From positions 11,110,299 through 11,174,298 of the forward strand of contig NC_079913.1 in NCBI RefSeq assembly GCF_024868665.1: 64,000 nucleotides of DNA, given 5' to 3'. The stretch is from Triplophysa rosa. Its lineage: Eukaryota > Chordata > Actinopteri > Cypriniformes > Nemacheilidae. The position numbers were made by a program, and so were the translations under genes. Of this stretch, positions 35,397 to 46,749 are shown in pieces. The notes under the pieces were generated by a model. It made no database searches and had not been told where the DNA came from. It saw only the letters and a program-made list of their open reading frames with translations. The number at the start of each line of letters is the position of its first letter. Position 1 is the stretch's first letter.

Positions 35397-36106
35397 TGTT
35401 ACTGTTTTGCAGGGACAGAGAACCCAATTGCAGGCAGCGGGTAAAGGGTCAACACAAGATTGATTTATTAACAAAAATACAAAAACAAAGACCCACGAGG
35501 GGGAAAATCAACATGGACAAGGGAATAATGATGGCAGACAACACAGGAACGTAAACTAACTAAAACTGGGCAAAAGCAACACTTGACAAGAACTTACACT
35601 GACTAGACTTAACTTGACTCGGAATGTAATACAGGCAGGAACAAGACGCAATGTCACCAAGACATAGAACGAAACGAACTAGCACAGGACAGCAAACACA
35701 AGGGCATTATATAGGGATGATAACAAGGGTAAATTGTAAAATGGGTAAACAAGGGTAAAATGTCAAAACAACCAGACACAAAAACAGCTTCTTCCCTCAG
35801 GCCATCTACCTCTTGAACAGTTAAATGTTTTTACACACCGTTCAATTAATAACTATGTGCAATAATAATTAAGTGCAATATTAATTATATCTTTCAGATA
35901 ATACACTATCTATTTTTTATACAACTTTTTCTGTAAATTATATTTCATTCATTCTGCTGTATATAGCACATACCTTGTACTACAATAGTCTATTCTTATT
36001 TTTTACTTATACATATTTACAGACATACATAGCTTTACACTCTCTATATCTTTATCTTATGTTTATTGTATTGTATTTCTTAATTTTTTATACCCATAGG
36101 CCCTTA

Positions 36107-36133
36107 CACTGCGTTCCAAATTATTATGCAAAT
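36107..36133 (+). repeat. Tc1 outer left terminal repeat
   Basis: 27 bp beginning CACTGCGTTCCAAATTATTA, identical to the reverse complement of 37650-37676. Confidence 0.92.
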
Positions 36134-36293
36134 TGGATTTAAGTGTCGTAAACATTTAATTTTATATTGTTCAATTAAACTTATGGATGGTATTGTGTCT
36201 CAGTGCTCTTTGGATCACTGAAATCAATCTCAGACACCTGTGATAAGTAGTTTGCCAGGTGAGCCCAATTAAAGGAAAACTACTTAAGAAGGA

Positions 36294-36313
36294 CGTTCCA
36301 CATTATTAAGCAG
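36294..36313 (+). repeat. Tc1 inner left direct repeat
   Basis: CGTTCCACATTATTAAGCAG repeats the outer terminus with two changes and is a likely second transposase-binding site, 20 bases before the transposase start codon. Confidence 0.75.
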
Positions 36314-36332
36314 GCCACAGGTTTCAAGCAAT

Positions 36333-37346
36333 ATGGGAAAGAAAAAGGATCTGTCTGCTGCCGAAAAGCGTCAAATAGTGCAATGTCTTGGACAAGGTAT
36401 GAAAACATTAGATATTTCACGAAAACTTAAGCGAGATCATCGTACTGTGAAGAGATTTGTGGCTGATTCAGAGCACAGAAGGGTTCGTGCAGATAAAGGC
36501 AGAATGAGGAAGGTTTCTTCCAGACAAATTCATCGGATTAAGAGAGCAGCTGCAAAAATGCCATTGCAAAGCAGCAAACAGGTATTTGAAGCTGCTGGTG
36601 CCTCGGGAGTCCCGAAAACCTCAAGGTGTAGGATCCTCCAGATGCTTGCAGTTGTGCATAAACCTACTATTCGGCCACCCCTAACCAATGCTCACAAGCA
36701 GAAACGGTTGCAGTGGGCCCACACATACATGAAGACTAATTTTCAAACAGTCTTGTTTACTGATGAGTGCCGTGCAACCCTGGATGGTCCAGATGGATGG
36801 AGTAGTGGATGGTTGGTGGATGGCCACCATGTCCCAACAACGCTGCGACGTCAGCAAGGAGGTGGCGGAGTCATGTTTTGGGCTGGAATCATGGGGAGAC
36901 AGCTGGTGGGCCCCTTTAGGGTCCCTGAAGGTGTGAAAATGAACTCTGCAAGGTATGTAGAGTTTCTGACTGAGCACTTTCTTCCATGGTACAAAAAGAA
37001 GAACCATGCCTTCCGTAGCAAAATCATCTTCATGCATGACAATGCACCATCTCATGCTGCAAAGAATACCTCTGTGTCATTGGCTGCTATGGGCATAAAA
37101 GGAGAGAAACTCATGGTGTGGCCACCATCCTCCCCTGACCTCAACCCTATTGAGAACCTTTGGAGCATCCTCAAGCGAAAGATCTATGATGGTGGGAGGC
37201 AGTTAGCATCAAAACAGCAGCTCTGGGAGGCTATTCTGACATCCTGCAAAGAAATTCAATCAGAAACTATCCAAAAACTCACAAGTTCAATGGATGCAAG
37301 AATTGTGAAGGTGATATCAAAGAAGGGGTCCTATGTTAACATGTAA
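36333..37346 (+). CDS. DD37E Tc1-like transposase, intact
   Basis: The transposase cuts its element out of DNA and inserts it at TA. The frame is 337 codons with no stop or frameshift, the usual Tc1 length. Residues 1-110 form the paired-like DNA-binding part: a first helix-turn-helix around 8-45 (AEKRQIVQCLGQGMKTLDIS) and a second around 62-103. A basic stretch between them (49-60) may serve as nuclear signal and hook. The catalytic domain has D144 (LFTDE), a glycine-rich box at 176-185 (GGGGVMFWAG), D236 (FMHDNAPSH) and E274 (SPDLNPIENLW). The spacing between D236 and E274 is 37 residues, so the triad is DD37E rather than the DD34E of typical fish Tc1. That spacing is reported for the TRT lineage as I recall, but the lineage call is unverified. 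ATG at 36333 is the first in frame after the inner repeat. All catalytic residues are present, so activity is possible. Confidence 0.93.
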   Translation: MGKKKDLSAAEKRQIVQCLGQGMKTLDISRKLKRDHRTVKRFVADSEHRRVRADKGRMRKVSSRQIHRIKRAAAKMPLQSSKQVFEAAGASGVPKTSRCRILQMLAVVHKPTIRPPLTNAHKQKRLQWAHTYMKTNFQTVLFTDECRATLDGPDGWSSGWLVDGHHVPTTLRRQQGGGGVMFWAGIMGRQLVGPFRVPEGVKMNSARYVEFLTEHFLPWYKKKNHAFRSKIIFMHDNAPSHAAKNTSVSLAAMGIKGEKLMVWPPSSPDLNPIENLWSILKRKIYDGGRQLASKQQLWEAILTSCKEIQSETIQKLTSSMDARIVKVISKKGSYVNM

Positions 37347-37477
37347 CTTGCCCTGTTAGGATGTTTTTGATTGAAATAGCTTTTGATTTCAGTAAATATG
37401 ACCTCCTAATGCTGCAAATTCAACAAATGACCATTTTCAGTTTTTTACAACCTATGAAATGTTTTCAAACTCTGTTG

Positions 37478-37501
37478 TGCATAATAATTTGGAACAGTGC
37501 A
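37478..37501 (-). repeat. Tc1 inner right direct repeat
   Basis: TGCATAATAATTTGGAACAG, followed by TGCA, is a near copy of the outer right end and lies 131 bp after the transposase stop codon. Confidence 0.78.
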
Positions 37502-37649
37502 TTTTGAGTTTTTCATTTTTTAAATAAATACTGTTGTCAGTGGGAGGTTTGTTCAATAAAATTCCAAATGTACCCTAACTGTTGATTACTTGAAAATTAT
37601 ACTGACTGTCATTTGCATCGACAAATTAGGAAAACCAGAGAAAGATATC

Positions 37650-37676
37650 ATTTGCATAATAATTTGGAACGCAGTG
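37650..37676 (-). repeat. Tc1 outer right terminal repeat
   Basis: Ends ATAATTTGGAACGCAGTG, followed by the TA target dinucleotide. Confidence 0.92.
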
Positions 37677-38045
37677 TATTTAAATCATTGTGTACTATAT
37701 TCTATTGTGTTATGGTCTCTGTGTACTGTTGTTGCTGTTTATGTGTACTGGATGCTCCTGTCACCAAAACAAATTCCTTGTATGTGCAAACACACTTGGC
37801 AATAAAGCTCTTTCTGATTCTGAAAAAAAATTAACACAAGGCAGGTGCGGGGAATGAGACACTAATGGAAAGCTAAAGGAGGAAACGAGAGGGGCGAGGC
37901 CAAAGACGAGACCGGAGAGAGCGCATGTTATGTCAGAACCAACAATAACATGCCTCTCTCCACACAAAACAGGCTCTGTCATGATCCTGCCACTAGACCA
38001 AGAAAGACCTGACATGATGAGGCAGAATCATGACACAGAAGAAGC

Positions 38046-38510
38046 TGTGAAGAGCAATGCTTCAGTACCAGAATAGTGTATTGTGTATTTATAGTCCAGT
38101 ACAGTCAGGATGCATTTGTGGTAAGCGTGTAGCCCATGGACGGTGGCACCTGGGTATTTTTACAGTGGCTTTAATGCATCTAAGAGTGATCTCCAAAGCT
38201 GGCCTGCAGGGAGTGTGGAAGGTAGTTTGTAGATGGACAAGACACTCCACAGCATTAATATTCATGCGGCGAAGCGCCATGGCACACGGACGCATTTCAG
38301 CTAAGGAGAAATGGCGCGCTCTCAAACAAACACAAGCCCCATCCATTATTCAAACACATTGGACCTGTGCTTGTGCACTCACACAATCGCAGTAAACGCA
38401 CACATACAGTGTGTTTGTCTCCTCGGGAATATTTGCGAAAATGTAGATAAAGCTTTATATGGGATATAAAACCAACATTGCACATCAGCAATAATGTATG
38501 ACTTGGATTT
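38046..38510. other. non-coding stretch, nothing recognised
   Basis: Slightly CG-richer around 38110-38340 but no exon or transposon ends were found. Confidence 0.4.
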
Positions 38511-38517
38511 AAACAGA

Positions 38518-39067
38518 TTAAAGGGGTCATTTGGCGCGAATATGTGTTTTTATGTGTCTTCTTTATGTTATAAGTTGCCCATGCATGTATTAGACACGCA
38601 AAAGTGCAAAAATTTAAGTGTCGGAACAAAAGATGCATTCTATCTAAAAGTGAATGCTCACCCAGACCTGCCTGAAACGCCTCGTGTAACCACACCCCCA
38701 CAAATCTATGTCAGTTCGTGGTATGACTTAACTAAGAACGGCCAAATGTATACGCAAGTAAGGTGGGCGTACCTGTCCTGATGTTTCAAATATCGTAAGA
38801 GGCGTTACATTTCCGTCACACGCTTGCAGTATTCGACCAATCACTGCGCACTGGTTAACTGGCCAATCATAGCACAGCTCGCTTTTCAGAGCGATGAGCT
38901 TTGTAAAAAATCCGCACGTTTCAGAGAGGCGGGGCAAAGAGATGATACAAATATGCACGGTATGTGGAAAATACAACGTTTTTGAACCTTAAATCGTGTA
39001 TACACATTGCATTACATCTACAGCAAACGATATTATTCATTTTAGCCGTGACATATGACCCCTTTAA
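38518..39067. mobile_element. TTAA element (AAGGGGTCAT ends)
   Basis: Left end TTAAAGGGGTCAT, right end ATGACCCCTTTAA, both containing TTAA, 550 bp overall. The interior frames are short and unrecognised. Non-autonomous; piggyBac-type by its TTAA (inference). Confidence 0.8.
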
Positions 39068-39069
39068 GA

Positions 39070-39780
39070 TGTCAGCAGTTGTTAATGATGAGATGTTTAT
39101 TTGCTGGAGATTTTAGCTCATTTTACCCTAAGGAGAAAATTGTCTATTTTCAAGTAATGTATATTAATAACATAGTTAGGTCTAGTTCTCAAATCCGATT
39201 TGACAGGAGGCTGATACAGGACCAGAACAGCATCAGGATGCTTTACTGTCTTTTTTATCACTCCGCCACAGCAACTGTTGAATCAATACCATGACAAAGT
39301 TATCGATTGCCTCAGTGGACCTCTCAAGGTGGACGCAGGTAATCGCACACCCTCAATCTTGCTCGCTCTCTTTGTCACTCTCTCACTCACATGTCGTGTC
39401 CTCTTGTTACTACAGCATCTTCTCAGAGCAGTCATTGTCAGTTCTGTTTTGATGTTTTCAAAGATCCTGAAATTTGTGATTTTTACCAAAATTTTCTTTT
39501 CCAAGTTAAGCCATGACTACATGTCCCCAAAGGTCATTTTTAGCCCTCGCCTCAGCGAAGTAAATGTGCATGTGCACACGCACAGCCTCCGAGCTGATGA
39601 GTCATTAGAGCAACAAACCTCAAATCAATGCACTACCCCACATTACTTTACCAAACCCATCGACATCACTGCCAGAACTTGAACAAGAGGAACTCTAGAG
39701 AAATTAAAGAGGGTAGTCAGAACAATAAAAAGGAAACCTGAACCAGTCCTGGATTTGAAAACGCATCCGAAGGAACGATG
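39070..39780. other. non-coding stretch, nothing recognised
   Basis: The 134-residue plus-strand frame 39278-39682 has no recognisable domain. Confidence 0.4.
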
Positions 39781-39789
39781 GGTCGTGGA

Positions 39790-41490
39790 CTCTTGAGTCT
39801 ATCTTTAGTCTAATTAAAGCGTGAGTCAGAACTCAAGAGGCTTCCGGGCTTTAGTGAGTGCGGCTACTATACCGCCTTAGTGAGTAATTACCACAACCCT
39901 GTGCCTACGAGAAAGAAATGGCAAGACGACAACGGAGGACGTCAGCAAGCCAGCTGAGCGGGTGAATTGTGGAAGGAAGGGCTTTGATTGCCTGTGAGTA
40001 TCTCTGTTCCTCTGAGAAAGTCACTCATCGGATCTTTGGAAGTCTCTGAGGCTTTGATATGTTCGTTACTTTGATTAGAGCGGGGAAGAGAAGGATTAAG
40101 AATGATATCTGGGTAACGAACAAGAGCCAAAGATTGAAATTGATTCAGTTTATCATATCCTTGGCTTTGTGCTGTGGTGTGAACTTTTTCAACACGTGGG
40201 TTCATAAACATCTGTGTAATGACTGGAATGCACTACACGACTTTTAAGATCTCAACAGATTTTTAAAAACTAGGCATCATACACTTGCCGACTTTGTAAA
40301 CGGTTAATGCTAAAATACACAACACGACTGGTATCATACACTAGCAGAGTTTCCAAACGCAACAAACACGCGCCTCATTGCTAGGAGACGCATGACCAAC
40401 GAAACAAACATGGATGTGCTGAAGTTAGGTGCAGTAGTTATTGTCGCCTCGTAACTGCGCGCCTCTGTTTTGGTCAGCGTATTACCACGTCCGGTTTCCG
40501 TAGCAACTCGTCATACGCTACTACGCGTTTGTTTGCAAAGATCCGAAACGGTGATGATTGACACTGAGTAACCATAGACATGCTCTGCTGTATCAGAAGG
40601 AGCTTTATTACCAAGTATGTTTAAACACACAAGGATTTGACTTGGCGACAGGAGCTTCCAGTGCAGAAGAAAGTACACAGCAAACATATGTGATAGTGAG
40701 AAGAATAGCGGAGCTCAGAGCCGTGGCTGCCATTCGCATGTGTTTCGAGTATTTAACACCCACCATTCAGTACACAAAAGTAGTATTACGGCAACAAAAT
40801 ACTTGTTATGTTCTGCAATTTTAACAAAACTATACCTGCAGAGACGATGTGTGTTTATATGTTTGCTGAGCGATCTCTTTAGGTGTTGCCATCTTTCGCG
40901 TGTTTCACACGTTTTTTGGGAGGATAGTTTAGACTGGGTTTGTAAAGCGATTAGGTTTATATAGATATAAAAGCAAGCAATTGCGGGAATATATATTTTA
41001 AAATCTTTTGTCAATATAAAGCATTTACATTTGTTCTTTTATACAAGGTTTTTGTTTTCTGTTGCTTTTTTTGGTCAAATCTGGCAACACGCGCAAGTAA
41101 CCGCTCGCATCCTGTGATTTCTCACACCGCACATACAGAGTGACGTCTCTGATGCACGTTTAAATGTGGTACTGTGTAGATAAACGCGGTATGTGTTGTA
41201 TATCAAAATATCAAACATGCTTTGACATCCTCCGACTGGAGTCTGCAGATAAAAAATCGAGTCTACACCCATCATCAACTACGCGACTTTCTGAGAAAAA
41301 AGTCTGCGCCGACTGCCCAAAATCGGTAGGCAACCTGCAACAACTTTCGTCTAGCCGCAACTGGAAATCGGGGCAAAAATCTGCATATGAGTCGGGTAGT
41401 GTATTTCAGGCTTAAGTGTGCGTATGCATGTGACCACTGAACCTGGCTCTCCAGTTAGCCTCGGGAGCCAAGAAATATTACGATACTACT
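39790..41490. other. diverged duplicated segment, copy 1 (interrupted)
   Basis: Short matching blocks occur in the same order here and at 48600-48910: CTAATTAAAGCG; then GAACAAGAGCCAAAGATTGA and TTGGCTTTGTGCTGTGGTGT; then ACATCTGTG; then ACTGAACCTGGCTCTCCAG and GGAGCCAAG. In this copy a 1.17-kb inverted-repeat element (40231-41401) splits the last blocks. It is either an old segmental duplication or an old repeat. Confidence 0.5.
40231..41401. mobile_element. inverted-repeat element (CACTACMCGACT ends)
   Basis: The left end CACTACACGACTTTTAAG with CAACAGATTTTT is mirrored at the right by AAAAATCTGCATATGAGTCG then GGTAGTG. No target duplication was fixed. The interior has no recognised transposase. 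It interrupts a segment that is continuous at 48600-48910, which supports its being an insertion. Confidence 0.6.
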
Positions 41491-41523
41491 TAAAAGCTAA
41501 ACAGCTTAGCAGAACTCATGAAG

Positions 41524-42093
41524 TGTCACGGTCCTGCCTTCTTGTTTCTGAATTTCTAGTCGTGTGGCAGGATCGGGACAGAGCCCTTAGGTTTTATGTG
41601 AGAAAGCCATAAGTTGTTTACGTTTTTACATCTCATGTGCTTTCTCGTGTCTTGTCATTGGCCCCGCCCCTCTCATTTCCTGTATTGCTTCCCTGCCGTG
41701 TCTAATGTTTCCCTCGTTGATTACCCTTCGTTTGTCTTTCCTATTTAATGCCCTCATGTTTCATTGTCCTGTGTCGGTCATTGATTGTGATTGTACTGAG
41801 TGTGCTTCTGTCATTGTCCTTGCTTGCTTCATGTATTCTTGTCATGCTTACCGTGTCTTCATGTTATGTTCCTGTTATGGATTTCCCCCGGTCTCAATGT
41901 AGTAAGTGTTAAGTTAGTTCATGTCTATTGTCAGTTAGTTTACTAAGTATAGTCGGTTCCGTTGTACTGTTTTACCCCCTCGTGGGTTCTTGTTTTGTGT
42001 TTTTTTGGAAATAAAAGTCTTTGTTAACCCCTTCATCCCCACTGCTGCCTGCGATTGGGTTCTTCCCTCGTGTATCCCCTATGTACCGTGACA
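41524..42093 (+). mobile_element. solo LTR, copy 3
   Basis: 570 bp starting TGTCACGG and ending CCGTGACA, flanked by TGAAG on both sides (41519-41523 and 42094-42098). The start region can pair with GGCAGGATCGGGACAG as in the other copies. TCCTATTTAATGCCC is a possible TATA region and TGGAAATAAAAGTC a polyadenylation signal. No internal retroelement sequence is attached. Confidence 0.85.
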
Positions 42094-42241
42094 TGAAGAC
42101 CTTGATCTTTATCAATCTGATACTTTTTTCATTTGTGTGCTTGTTGCTGTTGGGACAGTCCAAATGAAGTGAGGTAAAAATAAAAGAATTAGCGGTCATC
42201 ACTATTGCTCATGCTTAGTGATTGTAACCTGCTTGTAAGTA

Positions 42242-42784
42242 TTAAAGGGGCTATATTGTCACTGTCAGATGGAATCATGAAGTCGGTAAAGCACATTCAG
42301 TCACTGTTTTGGAATAGAGGGTATGCACTTGACGCACTTACCTGGATGTTCACTTTCCCACGTGAACACGCCAAAACACGCTCCCTTGAGTGGCAAAACA
42401 CTCCGCAAAATGGCTGCTTACAATATCAGGAAACGCAATTCCGCGCAACATATCAGTGTCCAAGGACACCTGGTTCCTTTGTAAGTCGTAAGGATCACCG
42501 TCGAGTTCAACTGCTTTTAATTTCAGCAAATAATTGCGTGTTTTGATCCCGGTTTTGTTTCTCCTATTGAAAGCAGCCATTTTGCTGCGTGTTTTACCAC
42601 ATCGTTTCCAAACAACGTTTCTGCATTCGCCCGTTCCATCAGCTTAGTAAACAAATTCACGTTTATTGCGCTGCCCACGGGGAAGCTTATATAGCTACAT
42701 TATTTACAACACTGGTAACAGACAATTGCGCTTATCAACCACATGGGGGAACCCGTAAGTAAAAGTTCTATAGTGTCGCTTTAA
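42242..42784. mobile_element. TTAA element (AAGGGGCTATATTGTCACTG ends)
   Basis: Left end TTAAAGGGGCTATATTGTCA, right end TTCTATAGTGTCGCTTTAA; imperfect inverted repeats with TTAA on both sides, 543 bp. Non-coding. Confidence 0.65.
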
Positions 42785-42789
42785 ATTTG

Positions 42790-45595
42790 TTTTTTTTTGT
42801 ACATACTATTTATATGGTATAATTAAGTAACCTATGAAGACCTTTTCTCTATCATTTTCAGTATTGTTCCCCGTTCTTCCTAATCAGATCAATGTATCTT
42901 GAAGCCTAGGGTGAAGTCATCATTTACATTACTGATGATTTCGGAAGTTGTAGTGGAGTGTTGCCTGACGCAGAATGTTGCCGCCAGTGTGTACAATGTG
43001 TTTGATTTTAAAAACGCTGTGTGTCTCATCCGGCGTACAACCAATTTAACAGCAAGGTTGCTAAATTGTACATATAGCTCCTTTAAACTCTGGTGTGTAA
43101 ATTGTTCTCCAATGTTATTGCTTGAATAATATTGCAATTTGTGTGGCTTGTTGAGAAGAGGTGTGCTATTACTTTTCGCAATATAGTTTTCTGTAAAATA
43201 TGATACAGAACTTGAATCTTGTATCTGATTGAATCTTGGGAAGAACCTTGTGCGAATGTAAATTTGAATCTCTAACCTGTTGCACCAGTAACGGTAATCT
43301 TAGGAAAACCATCAGATATTCAGTGCCTGCATTCAAAATAAAAAAGCACAATATGAACAATGTTTAAAGGTTTTTACTTGGAAATCCTGCCTGTCATCTA
43401 CTGAGAAAGAGTGACTCAGGGCCTATTACAAAATTGTATGTCACATTAATTGTATATCGCAGACAAACCATTATGGCTGAAGTGTTTTCAGCTACCCGAA
43501 GGCTGGGTTGATATTCATAAGCTCTGTGGAAACACAGGATAAGGATGTGGCGAAGAGAGGCCCGGTGTTTGAATGAACGATAGAGACACTTAAATGATAG
43601 CTCAGTGACTTTAAGACTTAGAGGACAGGCCTGTGATGAATATGAATGATGGTAAGGCACGAAAACACCCTAAGCATAAGAACAGAATCTTTAATCCTCT
43701 TGCTCTTGCCCACAGACTGTTCAAAGAACCTCTGATGCATATTAACAAAAAAATGGCAGGAGCTGTCTGCAGTCGCCACTTCCAATCCAAAAGGTTGGCT
43801 TCTTCCACGAGTCGAGTTTTAATTGGTCCTGCCGGGTAGAAAAATCATGTTTACATGGTACCATGATGATACAATGAACATTTTGACTGAAGCAGGAGTT
43901 TGATATTGAACATCTGAACTGAGAAAGATATTTAGTTGAAGTATTTAGCTTTCTGCCAGGCACTTTGCAAATACATGGCTATAAAAAATCCTTCTTGGAC
44001 TGGTTTATAATGACTGAATGTTTGCACTCTTATAGTGAGATCCATTTTAGGGTGTAATGGCATTTATACTGGTTGCTAAATCTTCAATTAAGCATTTTTT
44101 ACATTGCACAGCAGTCTCTCAAGTTCTCATTCATACTTCTCTTTTTAGCATAAGATGAACGAGACAGTCGTGTAACTCAAGCTGTGCTTATAGTTATAAA
44201 TGTACTATATGTATGTAGAGCAGATAAGACATGTCTGATTTGGGTTTGTGGATCAATGGAAAGAATGAATAGGTTCGCGCTAAGTGCAAAGGGTTTGCTT
44301 GTGGGAGTAGTAGATGTGTCGGTGGATAGTGGCATAAGTAAATTAAAGCGTGTGATGGTTTGCTTGAGAGGCTTGTTGGCTGAGACTGGGCCACTTACAA
44401 TGTTGAAAGAGTACCACTGAGGAACAACTGTGTGCGTGCGCTTGTTTTTCATGTTGTGGCCCATTAACGCCATTGAATGGGCATGAATGGGCAGCACAGT
44501 GTGGAATCAGTCAGAACAGAGTGAGGAATGAACATTAATGCAGCCTAAATCTCACTATTCAAGCTCTCTTTGATGTTTTCGGTCTGTGAATAATCTGTAG
44601 ACTATTTGCCCAACATACAGTTGTCTAGTATGTATACTTATGATACATACTGTGCCTAGTTGCAGATGCTGTGTCAGATTTCAGACCTGCTGTGACTGCG
44701 CAGACCAGTTGCAGGTGTTTAAACAGATTTTTCAATTGGGCTGTTTGAAATTAGATCAATGCCTTGCTCTATAACAATTTAATTGGCTGGTTCTCTTTTT
44801 TTGGTCGACTCGTCCAGAGCGTTTGCACTCTTCTGACGACTGAGCAATGAAAATAATAATAAGGGTCTCTTAATGGATCCTGATCAGTCGGAATGTGTTC
44901 ATGTGTGAACATTTCATTACACAATTCTGAAAATAAGATTTTTTCCACACCTGTTTCGCTTACTGCATTTTGGATAATGACGAGTTACGTTTTTTGCGGT
45001 ACCCGTGATGCCATGAGTGAAATTGGTAAATGGTGCCTCATTTGGCACATTATTCTTAATTTTCAACAATATTTGAGTTTCATAGTATTCAGTAATTTCA
45101 TATTCTTAGTATAGTAATTATAACAACAACTGGCCATCGGAAGCACTAGAACCTTGCGGCTTTATTGTATGCCCGCTGTACCAAAGTGGCAGGTATTTAG
45201 CGTTGCATTTCTTCCAATTTATTGTAATGGCAGTGGCGCACCTTGTTAATATATATTATCTTCGGCCTTTCCCATTGAGTGCTAGTGTTTACAGCGTTTG
45301 TCTGTTTACTTCCATTACAGCAATCGCAAGTTTGCATTACATTATTTTAAATACTCTGATGCGCAAAACGTCTTCAAGAAGCTTATTTTACTGGCATGTT
45401 GATGAACAATAAACCAAGAACTGTTTTGAGCTGCCAGTGTAAATCTTTACATTTATTCAATACACCAGGAAGTAGATTTTTGCTTAAAGAGAATAAAATA
45501 AGTAAAGTAAATTGAAGAGAATTGCAATAAAATAGTTTTTTCTTCTGAACTTTTTACTCTTTTACCTGTCACATAAGCATAGAACAATGGAAAAA
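42790..45595. other. unique-looking intronic stretch
   Basis: Short frames only. 45205-45260 (TTGTAATGGCAGTGGCGCAC) resembles 56340-56390 inside a hAT element, so a small repeat fragment is present. Nothing else recognised. Confidence 0.4.
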
Positions 45596-45599
45596 CAGT

Positions 45600-45698
45600 T
45601 TAATGTGCCCAAGCCATTAGAACCGAACTGAAAACCATGGGTAAAAAAACGAGGTACGTATTGAACAGTGGGTGAGCTGTATTTTTGCATCCCTAATA
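45600..45698. mobile_element. hAT-like terminal fragment (TTTTGCATCCCTA end)
   Basis: Ends CTGTATTTTTGCATCCCTA, the right terminus of a TAGGGATGCAAAA-type hAT element; the preceding ACCATGGGTAAAAAAACGAG and TACGTATTGAACAGTGGGTG match the usual subterminal sequence as I recall it. The left end is missing. Confidence 0.45.
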
Positions 45699-46605
45699 TA
45701 TATATATATATATAAAACAAACAACAAATAATAAATAATAATAATAATAAATTCAAATAGATATAATTTATTATTATTATTAATGACTGTACCTTCATAA
45801 TGATCCTAATGGCAATGACAACTACGGTTTATGTTTCATTATTATCCTGCTTTACAGTATACTGTATGTAGCTCAAACAATCAGACATTTACATTGCTCT
45901 CCCACATGTCGTGTTTGAATTTTAAACCATCGTCATTCGCCTTTAATGTGTCTTGAAGAACATTTACATGCGGTCTTTTCATGATCAGACAGCTACAGTG
46001 TGTGATCATTAAAAATGCATGGGACTGTGTGTAAGTAACCCCTGAGACAAGAGGAGCGAACATCGCTTGATAAGGCGCTGCTAAATCAGAGTTTTGATGG
46101 ACACCGGTCTCAAATACCAATTAAAGACTTGTTACGATGATTTATGTCATTAGAGTCGGCTTGTTTCAAGACTGATACTTGAACATGATGTGTAAGTGTC
46201 TTCACTCAGTAGAAACATATGTTGTGGAGTGTGTAGATGGGATTGAGCAATCACAGATAGGCACTTGCTTAATTTAGTTAATTTACTAATGTACATTTTA
46301 GAATTAATTTTGTTATAGCTTAATCTTATTACTTGTAAAGATAATAATTTGCATTGGAGTTAAGTTTGTGTTTTTGAGTATGATGGGGGGTCTTTAGATC
46401 AGTTTTAAGGGTTACCCTTGTAATTAAGGCTGTAGCTTGTGCTTAGATTGTAAAAAAGGCAACATGTCTTTAAACCCAAACGACATTATAGGTTCTTTGT
46501 GTTCCTTTAGATACGACCCATTTAAGCCTTTACTAAGTTTCTTTCGCATTAATTTAACTTTCTCCTTAATGCAATATGAGTTCATCCTTATGATAATCTG
46601 GAATT
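45699..46605. other. non-coding stretch with TA and AAT runs
   Basis: (TA)n at about 45697-45714 and AATAAT runs at 45727-45750 and 45769-45783. Nothing else recognised. Confidence 0.5.
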
Positions 46606-46610
46606 CCTAT

Positions 46611-46749
46611 ATCTCAGATGGCAGAGCGTTGCATTAAAAGTGCAAAGATCATGGATTCAATCCCAGGGAACACACGTACTGATAAAAAATGTATCACTTA
46701 AATGCACTGTAAGTCGCTTCGGATAAAATCATTTGCCAAATTAATTAAA
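46611..46749 (+). repeat. tRNA-derived SINE
   Basis: The A-box-like ATCTCAGATGGCAGAGCGTT and B-box-like GGATTCAATCC (46653-46663) have tRNA spacing. They are followed by the tail CTGTAAGTCGCTTCGGATAA and AATTAATTAAAT. It is a complete-looking but diverged SINE on the plus strand. Confidence 0.8.

Larger units (their letters stand above)
36107..37676 (+). mobile_element. complete Tc1/mariner transposon with IR/DR ends
   Basis: The element is 1570 bp and lies between TA dinucleotides (36105-36106 and 37677-37678). The outer inverted repeats start CACTGCGTTCCAAATTATTA and match over about 27 bp. Each end also holds an inner version: CGTTCCACATTATTAAGCAG at 36294-36313 and TGCATAATAATTTGGAACAG at 37478-37497. 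This gives paired direct repeats about 200 bp apart inside each long end, the IR/DR layout known from Sleeping Beauty-type transposons. It carries one full-length transposase gene. Confidence 0.92.
35785..37833 (+). mobile_element. non-LTR retrotransposon 3' fragment, split by a Tc1 element
   Basis: The left part contains CTTCTTCCCTCAGGCCATCT and ACCTCTTGAACAG; after the Tc1 element the sequence ends AATTCCTTGTATGTGCAAAC, ACTTGGCAATAAAGCTCTTT, CTGATTCTG and an A run. This is the typical 3' end of a fish LINE, with about 475 bp present in two parts. No reverse-transcriptase coding sequence remains. Whether it is an L2, CR1 or Rex type I cannot tell. Confidence 0.65.
35397..38035 (-). mobile_element. 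LTR copy 2 (minus orientation), split by a nested retroposon
   Basis: On the minus strand it begins TGTCATGATTCTGCCTCATC and carries the same family hairpin (TGACATGATGAGGCAGAATC on the plus strand). On the plus strand it starts near TGTTACTG and includes CGGGTAAAGGGTCAACACAA and AGACCCACGAGGGGG as in the other copies. LTR sequence is broken at about 35785 and resumes at about 37834 (AACACAAGGCAGGTGCGG). No 5-bp duplication is evident at the outer ends. It is probably a solo LTR. Confidence 0.65.

Noticed and set aside
36681..37055. 124-residue minus-strand frame
   Set aside because: It is the antisense shadow of the Tc1 transposase.
46611..46680. tRNA gene
   Set aside because: A- and B-box-like sequences are present but no cloverleaf or anticodon arm can be closed, and a SINE tail follows.
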